Below are positions 1 to 5,469 of a stretch of 5,505 nt of DNA, piece after piece. The stretch spans positions 1 through 5,505 of the forward strand of contig JAFXPL010000078.1 of assembly GCA_017527945.1 (NCBI GenBank), in the 5' to 3' direction. Both the position numbers and the translations under genes were made by a program. The notes beneath the pieces are model-generated. The model was not told where the DNA came from. It saw only the letters and a list, made by a program, of their open reading frames with translations, and did no database searches. Source of the stretch: Bacteroidales bacterium (GTDB lineage Bacteria > Bacteroidota > Bacteroidia > Bacteroidales > WCHB1-69). Every line of letters begins with the position of its first letter. The stretch's first letter is position 1.

Positions 1-1908
1 ACTGGTGAACACCGTGTCGGCAGTGCCTTCTGCGCAGTTTGAGACCACGAACACGTCGTATTCCATATCGAGGGTGAGGCCGGAAATCATGCACTGCGTG
101 GCACCGGTCACCGTCTGGGTGGTCCAGTTGTTGAGGCTGTCCTGCGAATAACCCACCGTGTAGTTGCCGCCGCCATAGATGGCGTCGGTCCACGTCACCA
201 AGGCGGAGTTCGTTGTCACCTGAACCACGCTTACATTCTGCGGGGCGGAGCAGGTCGGGTGCGTGGCGAAGGAGCGTTTGAAAGACCATCCGCTGTACTC
301 GCCGGAGCCGCAGCTGGCGCGCACATAGACATCATACGTGGTGCCGGCCTGCAGGCCTGCGATCGTGGCGGAAGTGTTGGAGACAAGTTCCGGAGTGCCG
401 GTGTTCACATCCGCGTTGGCTGCCACAACCACGACTTCCCAGGCACTTTCGTTCCCGTTCGGGGTCCAAGAAATGTCGACGCTGGTGGAGGTGGGGTTGG
501 AGACAATGACGTCAGACGGCGTCTGGCAGTTGGCGATGAGGTCCACCTCTACGTTGTCAATGTAGGCGTAGGCGTTGTTGCCGGTGTGCTCGTTGCGGAT
601 GGCGATGTTGCTGCCCGTGCCGGCATAGTTGGCGAACGATACGACGCGGTAGTCCCAGGCCGAGGCATTGCCGTTCAGCGGATAGACCGTGTCAATCGGG
701 GTGAACGTGGCAGCATCGGTGATGTCGTCCATCACGCCGATGACGAGCCGGTCGCTGTTGGAGTTGGCACGATACACGAAAGAGAGCTGTAACGTGTTGA
801 TGGAAAGCGAGGGGTCGATAGAAGGCAGTATGGCAATCTGGTAGGTGCTGGCCGTGCCCGTGTAGAAGTAGAGGCTTCCGCCGCCTGCATAGTTGGTGGA
901 GGATACGTAGGGGCAGTTGTTGCCCGTGGCTGTGCTGAGTTTGGTCCAGCAGGTGGGATAGCTGGTGGAGCCGGTGCCGTAGGTGTCGAAGTTCTCGGTG
1001 TAGGGAAGCTGGTCGATCGGGGCGCACGCCGTGGTGAAGGAGGTGTTGCGCCAGTAGCTGGTGTCGGTGCCGTTGCAGAGGTTAGCCACGCGCACGTTGT
1101 AGTTGGTGATGGGGGTGAGGTTGTCCAACTGGTAGGTGGTGTCGGTAGGATAGACCGTCATCACGCCGCTGTCGTCCCAGCTGAGGTCGGAGGTCTTGTA
1201 TTGCAGGATGTAGCTGCCGCCGTCCTCCGGGAGTCCCCAGGAGATTGTGGCGGTGTTGGAGGTGATGTTGGACACGCTTGGTGCCCCGACAGCATGGCAG
1301 TTGACATTCAGCGGGGCAATCTCCAGCTTGATCTGGTTTTTCGAAGACATACGGCTGCTGGCCGAGTAGGTCGCCCCGACGGCGTCGTAGTTCGTTCCGT
1401 CGCTATAGACGTACATGGCGCAGTTGGGGGTGCTGCTGAAAACACGGCACGACAGACCGCTGCTCCAGTTCATGTTCTCGTCCACAATGAGTCCGAGATT
1501 GCTCACACCGTCGTAGGTGAACGGCGTGGAGAACTGGATGGTCGTCCATGTACCTGCCGTGAAAGTGACATCGCCCTGGAACACAAGGTCGGCCGCAGTG
1601 ACCGTCATCCAGTCGGTGGTGCTGGTGAACTCCGTCCTGGTGGTGTTCACCATGTAGATTTTGATGTTGGGGGACTTGGTAGTTCCCCCGTTGTAGAAGG
1701 CGATGCTGGAGACGACACCGCCCATGCCCACCTCTTGAGCCGTGTAAATCTGCTCCGAGAGGGTGTTGTTGAAGAGCGTGTAGGCTGGCAGATAGCTGCT
1801 GGTGGTCGTGCCGCCATCGCCTAAGATCTCTACAATCTGCTGCGCCGACGACTGCCAGGTGCCGAGCCCCAACAGAACCGTCAGCAAAATTAGTAAATAC
1901 TTCTTCAT
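1..1908 (-). CDS. Secreted multidomain adhesin-like protein with FN3 and jelly-roll domains (C-terminus beyond window)
   Basis: I translated this frame codon by codon; it is open from ATG at 1908 to the window edge (636 residues, no stop). Residues 1-22 form a signal peptide (MKKYLLILLTVLLGLG, cleavage probably after SSA22). Residues 23-200 are a beta-rich domain of a kind I recall at the N-terminus of many Bacteroidota surface proteins, with QIYTAQEVG, ISFYNGGT-like and YSDGTNYDA stretches. Then follow FN3 (204-296), a choice-of-anchor J/MAM-like jelly roll (297-458, LPYTENFDTYG start, YIDNVEVD end), FN3 (461-550) and a third FN3 from 553. Each FN3 has a Cys near its start and a second 72-74 residues later (C204/C278, C461/C533, C553/C625), possibly disulfides. 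The family suggests an exported protein binding glycans, proteins or surfaces; no catalytic motif is visible. A T9SS sorting domain is expected beyond the edge but is not seen. The neighbour upstream is a similar protein, separated by a terminator and 525 bp. Confidence 0.93.
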   Translation of the reverse strand, partial: MKKYLLILLTVLLGLGTWQSSAQQIVEILGDGGTTTSSYLPAYTLFNNTLSEQIYTAQEVGMGGVVSSIAFYNGGTTKSPNIKIYMVNTTRTEFTSTTDWMTVTAADLVFQGDVTFTAGTWTTIQFSTPFTYDGVSNLGLIVDENMNWSSGLSCRVFSSTPNCAMYVYSDGTNYDAVGATYSASSRMSSKNQIKLEIAPLNVNCHAVGAPSVSNITSNTATISWGLPEDGGSYILQYKTSDLSWDDSGVMTVYPTDTTYQLDNLTPITNYNVRVANLCNGTDTSYWRNTSFTTACAPIDQLPYTENFDTYGTGSTSYPTCWTKLSTATGNNCPYVSSTNYAGGGSLYFYTGTASTYQIAILPSIDPSLSINTLQLSFVYRANSNSDRLVIGVMDDITDAATFTPIDTVYPLNGNASAWDYRVVSFANYAGTGSNIAIRNEHTGNNAYAYIDNVEVDLIANCQTPSDVIVSNPTSTSVDISWTPNGNESAWEVVVVAANADVNTGTPELVSNTSATIAGLQAGTTYDVYVRASCGSGEYSGWSFKRSFATHPTCSAPQNVSVVQVTTNSALVTWTDAIYGGGNYTVGYSQDSLNNWTTQTVTGATQCMISGLTLDMEYDVFVVSNCAEGTADTVFTS

Positions 1909-2014
1909 AAATGATGGATTTAATTTGAATATAATGTGAATAATTTTATCCTGTCTTTACTGCTAATTTTACTGCTGTGTTTTTTTTAAGAATATCCTAT
2001 CTAAAAACAAGCCC

Positions 2015-2022
2015 CAAAAATA
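2015..2022 (-). promoter_or_regulatory. Candidate -7 promoter element (TATTTTTG) for the 1908 gene
   Basis: On the minus strand this reads TATTTTTG, an exact match to the Bacteroidota TAnnTTTG element. It would give a 5' leader of about 100 nt. I see no TTG at the usual -33 distance, and no other exact TAnnTTTG lies closer to the start codon. The same octamer precedes the 4158 gene. The spacer from 1909 to about 2145 is AT-rich and holds no other gene. Confidence 0.5.
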
Positions 2023-2028
2023 GGCAAT

Positions 2029-2038
2029 ATTTGCAAAT
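2029..2038. promoter_or_regulatory. 10-bp perfect palindrome ATTTGCAAAT beside the promoter
   Basis: ATTTGCAAAT is a perfect palindrome starting 7 bp upstream (minus-strand sense) of the candidate -7 box, between the -7 and -33 positions. That suits an operator, but short palindromes arise by chance in AT-rich DNA and no regulator is known here. Confidence 0.2.
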
Positions 2039-2171
2039 GCAGGATACTTTTTTTTTCAACAATGTAGTGTGTTTTGAAAGAATTGTAAATCAATGTTTTG
2101 CTGTAGGTGTAAAAAGGTTTTCAACATATTGATGGGGATAAGGTAGTTTAGTATGTTTAGTATGATTAGGG

Positions 2172-2210
2172 CTTTGAACCTTGAACCTTGAGCTTTGAAC
2201 CTGAAACCTG
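2172..2210. repeat. Heptamer patch upstream of the nonamers (CTTTGAA/CCTTGAA/CCTGAAA)
   Basis: Units are CTTTGAA (2172), CCTTGAA (2179), CCTTGAG (2186), CTTTGAA (2193), CCTGAAA (2200) and a partial CCTG (2207). These are the same unit types found after the core, so the heptamer block appears twice in copy A, on both sides of the nonamer array. A decayed equivalent may be present at 5208-5236 in copy B. Confidence 0.8.
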
Positions 2211-2252
2211 GTTTAGTGAGTTTAGTAAGTTTAGAGAGTTTAGAGAGTTTAG
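2211..2252. repeat. Nonamer tandem array, copy A (GTTTAGTAA type)
   Basis: Four 9-nt units, GTTTAGTGA, GTTTAGTAA, GTTTAGAGA and GTTTAGAGA, are followed by a partial GTTTAG that runs into the 22-nt core. The variation falls in the last three bases of each unit. Two more units of the type lie at 2146-2163. Confidence 0.92.
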
Positions 2253-2274
2253 CTCCCGGAAAAGAAGCCTTCTG

Positions 2275-2339
2275 CTCTCAGCTCTCAGCTCTCAGCTCTT
2301 AGCTCTTAGCTCTTTGAACTTTGAACTTTGAACCTTGAA
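2275..2339. repeat. Heptamer tandem arrays, copy A
   Basis: CTCTCAG x3 (2275-2295) is followed by CTCTTAG x2 (2296-2309), a 2-nt CT junction, CTTTGAA x3 (2312-2332) and CCTTGAA (2333-2339). Unit type changes by one or a few bases along the array rather than abruptly. The strict 7-nt period excludes a maintained reading frame and does not match a helical turn. Confidence 0.92.
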
Positions 2340-2341
2340 CC

Positions 2342-2370
2342 AAAAAGGGAGCCCTTTCCAGACTCCCTTT
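2342..2370 (-). terminator. Rho-independent terminator for the 2434-4158 gene
   Basis: Read on the minus strand, AAAGGGAGUCU (2370-2360) pairs with GGGCUCCCUUU (2354-2344) across a GGAAA loop. This gives 11 pairs, two of them U-G, and the 3' arm runs into a five-base U tract (2346-2342). It begins 63 nt past the stop codon. On the plus strand the same DNA lacks a following U tract, so its working direction is minus. The copy at 5403-5432 keeps the fold despite base changes. Confidence 0.85.
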
Positions 2371-2390
2371 GCAATTGTCATAAAGAATTT

Positions 2391-2417
2391 ACGCGAGATT
2401 CGCGAGATACGCGGAGA
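2391..2417. repeat. Three 9-nt repeats (ACGCGAGAT type)
   Basis: ACGCGAGAT, TCGCGAGAT and ACGCGGAGA lie head to tail in the 3' untranslated region of the 574-aa protein gene. Copy B has only a decayed version (ACGTAAGAT, TCGCGAGAT at 5453-5470), so this is another slippage-prone module. Confidence 0.7.
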
Positions 2418-2430
2418 CTATCTATCCGCG
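2410..2430 (-). other. Small GC-rich hairpin just after the stop codon
   Basis: CGCGGA (2410-2415) and TCCGCG (2425-2430) form a 6-bp stem with a 9-nt loop, 3 nt past the stop codon. It has no U tract and no counterpart in copy B. It may be an mRNA 3' structure or chance. Confidence 0.3.
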
Positions 2431-2433
2431 CGA

Positions 2434-4158
2434 TCATCTCTTCACCACGAACGGCTTCGTCACCGCGCCCTCGTCTGTGGTCACGCGCACGAAGTATAGG
2501 CCGTCGGCGAGAGAGGAGACGTTGACGCTTGTGGTCTCGCCCGTCATCGGGACGGTCTGCACCAATTTGCCATACACATCGAACAGGTGCAAGTCCGCAC
2601 TCATTTGTACATTATACATTGTACATTGTACATTGACGAAGTCGTTCGTAGGGTTCGGGAACACCATCACGCTGTTCTCCAGCCAGCTGTTGATGCCGAC
2701 ATTGGTGGTGGTCACCGTGAGCGTGTCGCTCCAAAGGCTGAGGTCGCCGTCGCCGCAGTCGGCCTGCACTTGGATTTCATACATGGTGCTGCCCGCCAGT
2801 CCGGGAAGGGAACAGCTGTTGGAGGCGGCAGCGACGGAGGTCCAGGCGCTGTCGGGGGTCCGGTAGCGGACGTTCCAGCTGCTGGTCTCTGGGGCGGGTT
2901 CCCAGGCGATGTCGATGGATTCGTTCGCCACATTCGTGACTTGCAGGCCAGTAGGGATTCGGCACGGGGCGCCGGCGGTCACCCGGAGGTTCGAGATCAT
3001 TGCGCCGGGCTGCGTGCCCGTGGTGTTGTCGTTGCGCCAGAGGAACACCAGCTTCGCGACCTCGCCGGGGGCGGGGTTTGTCATGCCGGCCGTCACGCGC
3101 ACCGTGTCGGCGCACAGGTTGAAGAGGTGCGGATAGCCGTCGCTGCCCGCGCTCAGTGCCTTGAACGGGGTGAAGTCCAGCGCGTGGTCGGCATACAGGC
3201 TCTGCGACTGCGCGTTGTTGTGCGTCCCGGCGGCGAACTCGGTGCTCTCCGGCACGAGGAACACTTTTAGGAAGTCGAAGTGCGATTCGCCTCCGGCCAT
3301 CACGTCGAAGGCCACCGTGACGGTGTCGTCCTCGGGCATCACCAGTTTCTTCTCGGCCATCACGGTAGAGGCGACGGCGATGTTGTAGCCGGGCGAGGTG
3401 TTGTCTTTGGTAACGAAAAGGGCCGGATTGCCAGTGCCGTCGGGCTGTGCGATGGTCCAGCGGTTGGGGGCGTCGCCGTTGTTGAGCCGCCAACTGCCCA
3501 CGGAGTCGAAATGGTCGGTGTAGGGCAGACTGTCGGCGCGATAGACGCCTGCAGCCGTAATGGTGATGTCGTCCAAGTTCCACGACCGTTGCGTGCCAGT
3601 GAGCCGCAGGGCGATGCGCATACCGGGCTGTGGATCAATGTTTTGGAGGGAATGCTCGCCCATGAAGTTGGTGTAGGGCGCGTCTTGCCCGACACGACCG
3701 AAGGCGGTGGCGGGGATGGTCTCCACGGGGATGAAGCTCGACGGGTCGGAAGCGTCGGTGACCACTCCGAGGGTGAGCGTGCCGGCCGCCGCCGCGTTCT
3801 GGGCACTGGTGTTGCCCCAGAAAGAGATGCTGAGCAAATTGATGGGGTTGGTGAACTCGGGGAACACCACCATAACGGGGCTCCGCTTGAGCTCCAGCGA
3901 GTTGCTGCCGGAGTGACTGGCGTAGGGATAGCCGGTATAGACGAAGGGCGAGGTGCCGTTGTCCACGACTAAGCTCTCCGGCGTGGCCCAGCAATCGCTC
4001 AGCGGCACGGCGGCGTTGTGCGGATACGACTCGAAATCCTCGAACCAGGGATTGTCCACCTCGATGGTGACCGGCGGGCACTGCGCCTGCATTGCGGCAG
4101 GTCCGGCCAGGAGAGACAGGAATATTGTCAAAGGGGCTATGGAAAGGCGTTTTCTCAT
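2434..4158 (-). CDS. T9SS type A sorting-domain protein with two jelly-roll domains and an FN3 domain
   Basis: I take ATG at 4158 as the start (574 aa). It begins a clean signal peptide, MRKRLSIAPLTIFLSLLAGP, cleaved probably after MQA. An upstream TTG at 4188 would sit inside the -7 promoter box and add ten residues ahead of the signal. Domains in order: choice-of-anchor J/MAM-like jelly roll (26-204, WFEDFESYP start, WNLDDITIT end); a second, related to cleaved-adhesin domains (205-398, LPYTDHFDS start, MISNLRVTAG end); FN3 (399-488, possible C399-C468 disulfide); and a T9SS type A sorting domain (489-574) with VFPNPTNDFV, LHLFDVYGKLV, LADGLYFVRV and the basic end FVVKR. The family route is Sec export, crossing the outer membrane by the Por machinery, then sorting-domain removal and surface anchoring or release. 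The ligand is unknown; no catalytic residues are evident. It is divergent from the DUF1295 gene and has its own terminator. Confidence 0.95.
   Translation of the reverse strand: MRKRLSIAPLTIFLSLLAGPAAMQAQCPPVTIEVDNPWFEDFESYPHNAAVPLSDCWATPESLVVDNGTSPFVYTGYPYASHSGSNSLELKRSPVMVVFPEFTNPINLLSISFWGNTSAQNAAAAGTLTLGVVTDASDPSSFIPVETIPATAFGRVGQDAPYTNFMGEHSLQNIDPQPGMRIALRLTGTQRSWNLDDITITAAGVYRADSLPYTDHFDSVGSWRLNNGDAPNRWTIAQPDGTGNPALFVTKDNTSPGYNIAVASTVMAEKKLVMPEDDTVTVAFDVMAGGESHFDFLKVFLVPESTEFAAGTHNNAQSQSLYADHALDFTPFKALSAGSDGYPHLFNLCADTVRVTAGMTNPAPGEVAKLVFLWRNDNTTGTQPGAMISNLRVTAGAPCRIPTGLQVTNVANESIDIAWEPAPETSSWNVRYRTPDSAWTSVAAASNSCSLPGLAGSTMYEIQVQADCGDGDLSLWSDTLTVTTTNVGINSWLENSVMVFPNPTNDFVNVQCTMYNVQMSADLHLFDVYGKLVQTVPMTGETTSVNVSSLADGLYFVRVTTDEGAVTKPFVVKR
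2605..2635. repeat. Heptamer microsatellite TTGTACA inside the sorting-domain coding sequence
   Basis: Four consecutive 7-nt units, TTGTACA, TTATACA, TTGTACA and TTGTACA, plus TTG, lie within the T9SS domain codons. They encode the NVQCTMYNVQM stretch between the PNPT strand and the LHLFDVYGK strand, a loop that tolerates insertions. Gain or loss of one unit would shift the frame; three units keep it (7 residues). The core TGTACA is itself palindromic. Confidence 0.85.
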
Positions 4159-4185
4159 ATTCGGGAGCGTTTTCAAAATACGCGG

Positions 4186-4193
4186 CAAAAATA
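4186..4193 (-). promoter_or_regulatory. Candidate -7 promoter element (TATTTTTG) for the T9SS cargo gene
   Basis: The minus strand reads TATTTTTG, an exact TAnnTTTG match ending 27 nt before the chosen ATG. No clear -33 TTG is seen at the expected distance. Its presence argues against the upstream TTG start, which falls within it. Confidence 0.6.
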
Positions 4194-4258
4194 GTGAAAA
4201 TTTTATGATATGAGATGTCTCTTCTGTTTTTTTGATGTTAAAGTGACGTTTTTTTTTA

Positions 4259-4287
4259 TTGTCGGGAAAAGAAATTTTTTACTTTTG
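4259..4287 (+). promoter_or_regulatory. Promoter of the DUF1295 gene (TTG, 18 nt, TACTTTTG)
   Basis: TACTTTTG at 4280-4287 matches TAnnTTTG exactly, and TTG at 4259-4261 lies 18 nt upstream, near the known Bacteroidota -33/-7 spacing. A T9 tract (4249-4257) precedes it, resembling an UP-type element. The ATG follows 36 nt after the -7 box. The leader just before the ATG is A/T-rich with no Shine-Dalgarno sequence, as is usual in this phylum. Confidence 0.75.
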
Positions 4288-4323
4288 CGGGTCTTTTTTT
4301 CGTTCAAACAAAAATCTTTAGTT

Positions 4324-5196
4324 ATGGAAAAGCTCAAATCCTCGCGCACTTGGAGTTTCGTCGTTATCGCCCTCGTTTATGTGCTTGCATTCGCCATAGG
4401 GGTGGTAGTCTTCCGCCTCGCGGAAAATGCGGGTTGGCACTACCTTTGGGGACTTTTCACGGCCGATGTGGCCGCCACCGTGGTGGTCTGGCTCTTCGGG
4501 CTTCTGTTCCGCAATGTCTCCGTCTATGACCCTTACTGGAGCGTGGCGCCGCCGTTGATATACACGTTCTGGACCTGCCACACCGGGCACTGGAGCCCTG
4601 GCACCGCGATGCTGCTCGCCGTCGTCTGGCTCTGGGCCGTGCGCCTTACGGGCAACTGGGCTTACACCTTCCGGAACCTCGGCAGCGAGGACTGGCGTTA
4701 TGCCAAGTACCGCACCGAGAAGAGTCCCGCAATATTTCAGTTAATCAACTTCTTCGGGCTGAACCTGATGCCCACCGTCGTGGTCTTCTTGGCCATGACC
4801 CCCGGTTTCTTCGCCATCGAGGCGGAACTGTCGGCCAGCAGCCTGCCCGTGTTCGCGTTCATGGTCTGCTTAGCCGCCGTCCTCATTCAGGCACTCGCCG
4901 ACTTCCAGCGCCACCGATTCGTGCGCGAAAACCCCGGCAAGGTTTGCGACGTGGGTCTTTGGAAATACGGCCGCCATCCCAACTACTACGGTGAAATCAT
5001 GATGTGGACCGGTGTGTTCCTGTTCTATCTCCCGACCTGCGCCAACGGCAAAGACATTCGCGACCTCTGCATCGTCGGAATGTTGCTCATCATCTGTCTT
5101 TTCCGCTTCATCAGCGTCCCGTTGATGGAAAAACGCCAGCTCCAGAACAAACCGGAATACAAGGAATATCAGGCAAGAACGCGGATGTTCATTTGA
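4324..5196 (+). CDS. DUF1295 family membrane protein (steroid 5-alpha-reductase-like)
   Basis: This is a 290-aa polytopic inner-membrane protein of the DUF1295 family, related to the C-terminal part of steroid 5-alpha-reductases and isoprenylcysteine methyltransferases. Hydrophobic segments lie near residues 11-31, 41-62, 74-86, 94-110, 140-160, 173-192, 225-238 and 247-266. Family hallmarks visible are VYDPYWSVAPP (67-77), RLTGNW (107-112), EDWRY (122-126), ADFQRHRF (192-199), the signature GLWKYGRHPNYYGE (211-224) and PLMEKR (266-271). By relation the C-terminal signature should bind NADPH or a similar cofactor for reduction of a lipid-like substrate; the bacterial substrate is not established. 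I chose ATG 4324 because it follows a good promoter and matches normal family length. The in-frame ATG at 4210 would put the promoter inside the gene. It stands alone, divergent from one T9SS cargo and convergent with another, with no visible functional tie to them. Confidence 0.93.
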   Translation: MEKLKSSRTWSFVVIALVYVLAFAIGVVVFRLAENAGWHYLWGLFTADVAATVVVWLFGLLFRNVSVYDPYWSVAPPLIYTFWTCHTGHWSPGTAMLLAVVWLWAVRLTGNWAYTFRNLGSEDWRYAKYRTEKSPAIFQLINFFGLNLMPTVVVFLAMTPGFFAIEAELSASSLPVFAFMVCLAAVLIQALADFQRHRFVRENPGKVCDVGLWKYGRHPNYYGEIMMWTGVFLFYLPTCANGKDIRDLCIVGMLLIICLFRFISVPLMEKRQLQNKPEYKEYQARTRMFI

Positions 5197-5214
5197 GCTC
5201 CAGCGCTTGGAGCT
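5196..5214 (+). other. Hairpin overlapping the DUF1295 stop codon
   Basis: AGCTCCA (5196-5202) pairs with TGGAGCT (5208-5214), 7 bp with a 5-nt loop, starting at the last base of the TGA stop. No U tract follows, so it is a weak terminator candidate and may instead protect the mRNA 3' end. The right arm merges into the decayed edge of repeat copy B. Confidence 0.5.
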
Positions 5215-5236
5215 TGAAATCTGAAGCCTTTGCTTG

Positions 5237-5305
5237 GGTTAGTAAGTTTAGTAGGTTTAGTAGGTTTAGTAAGTTTAGTAAGTTTAGTAAGTTTAGTAAG
5301 TTTAG
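5237..5305. repeat. Nonamer tandem array, copy B (GTTTAGTAA type)
   Basis: Seven units (GGTTAGTAA, GTTTAGTAG x2, GTTTAGTAA x4) are followed by a partial GTTTAG. The array is more regular and longer than in copy A; the four identical units nearest the core suggest recent slippage expansion. Confidence 0.92.
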
Positions 5306-5327
5306 CTCCCGGAAAAGAAGCCTTCTG

Positions 5328-5400
5328 CTCTCAGTTCTCAGCTCTCAGCTCTTTGAACTTTGAACTTTGAACCTTGAAACCTGAAACCTGAAACCTGAAA
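5328..5400. repeat. Heptamer tandem arrays, copy B
   Basis: CTCTCAG, TTCTCAG and CTCTCAG (5328-5348), a CT junction, CTTTGAA x3 (5351-5371), CCTTGAA (5372-5378), one extra A, then CCTGAAA x3 (5380-5400). The CT junction and three CTTTGAA units match copy A; the CCTGAAA block in this position is unique to copy B. Confidence 0.92.
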
Positions 5401-5402
5401 CC

Positions 5403-5432
5403 AAAAAGGGAGACCCTTTCGGATCCCCCTTT
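5403..5432 (-). terminator. Rho-independent terminator for the T9SS cargo ending at 5470
   Basis: On the minus strand AAAGGGGGAUCC (5432-5421) pairs with GGGUCUCCCUUU (5416-5405) around a GAAA tetraloop of the GNRA class. This gives 12 pairs including two G-U, and the 3' arm runs into a five-base U tract (5407-5403). The plus-strand fold would carry two A-C mismatches and no following U tract, so the terminator serves the minus-strand gene, starting 37 nt past its stop. Confidence 0.85.
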
Positions 5433-5469
5433 GCAATTGTCATAAAGAATTTACGTAAGATTCGCGAGA

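Larger units (their letters stand above)
2146..2433. repeat. Composite tandem-repeat cassette, copy A
   Basis: This intergenic cassette lies between the 3' end of the 2434-4158 gene and the promoter of the 1908 gene. Its modules, in plus order, are: two GTTTAGTAT nonamers (2146-2163); a heptamer patch (2172-2210); a nonamer array (2211-2252); a 22-nt core (2253-2274, beginning CTCCCGGAAAAG); heptamer arrays (2275-2339); a terminator hairpin (2342-2370); a 23-nt tail (2371-2393, beginning GCAATTGTCATAAAG); and 9-nt repeats (2391-2417). The same module order occurs in copy B at 5237-5469, with core and tail identical. Repeat counts differ between copies (nonamers about 4 against 7 in the main array, CTCTYAG units 5 against 3), as expected from slippage. 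No coding function is credible. Confidence 0.9.
5237..5469. repeat. Composite tandem-repeat cassette, copy B
   Basis: This is the second copy of the cassette, lying between convergent genes: the DUF1295 gene ending at 5196 and a T9SS cargo ending at 5470. In plus order it holds a nonamer array (5237-5305), the 22-nt core (5306-5327, identical to copy A), heptamers (5328-5400), a terminator hairpin (5403-5432), the 23-nt tail (5433-5455, identical to copy A) and two degenerate 9-nt units. Bases 5208-5236 resemble a decayed form of the heptamer patch at 2186-2210, so the cassette may reach back to the DUF1295 stop codon. Confidence 0.9.

Noticed and set aside
259..1824. Several plus-strand and one minus-strand ORF (259-792, 338-565, 692-1027, 1201-1824)
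   Set aside because: They are shadows of the GC-rich minus-strand gene at 1-1908. They show no domain pattern, while the minus frame gives clear FN3 and jelly-roll motifs and a signal peptide.
2146..2340. CRISPR array
   Set aside because: Units are 7 or 9 nt and directly abutting, with no unique spacers and no cas genes.
2146..2433. Insertion sequence or MITE
   Set aside because: I found no terminal inverted repeats, no target-site duplication and no transposase in either cassette copy.
2477..4081. Numerous ORFs on both strands across 2477-4081
   Set aside because: All overlap the 574-aa T9SS protein in other frames and have Arg- or Gly-rich compositions typical of out-of-frame reading of GC-rich DNA.
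4159..4188. TTG start at 4188 for the T9SS protein
   Set aside because: The TTG is part of the TATTTTTG promoter box, and the ATG at 4158 begins a normal signal peptide.
4210..4323. 38-residue N-terminal extension of the DUF1295 protein from ATG 4210
   Set aside because: This stretch contains the promoter elements and T tracts; the ATG at 4324 gives the normal family length and N-terminus.
5004..5363. Plus-strand ORF encoding a KFS-repeat protein tail through the nonamer array
   Set aside because: It starts inside the DUF1295 gene in another frame, and the repeat part is non-coding. The 7-nt arrays differ by two units (14 nt) between the copies, so no frame is preserved.
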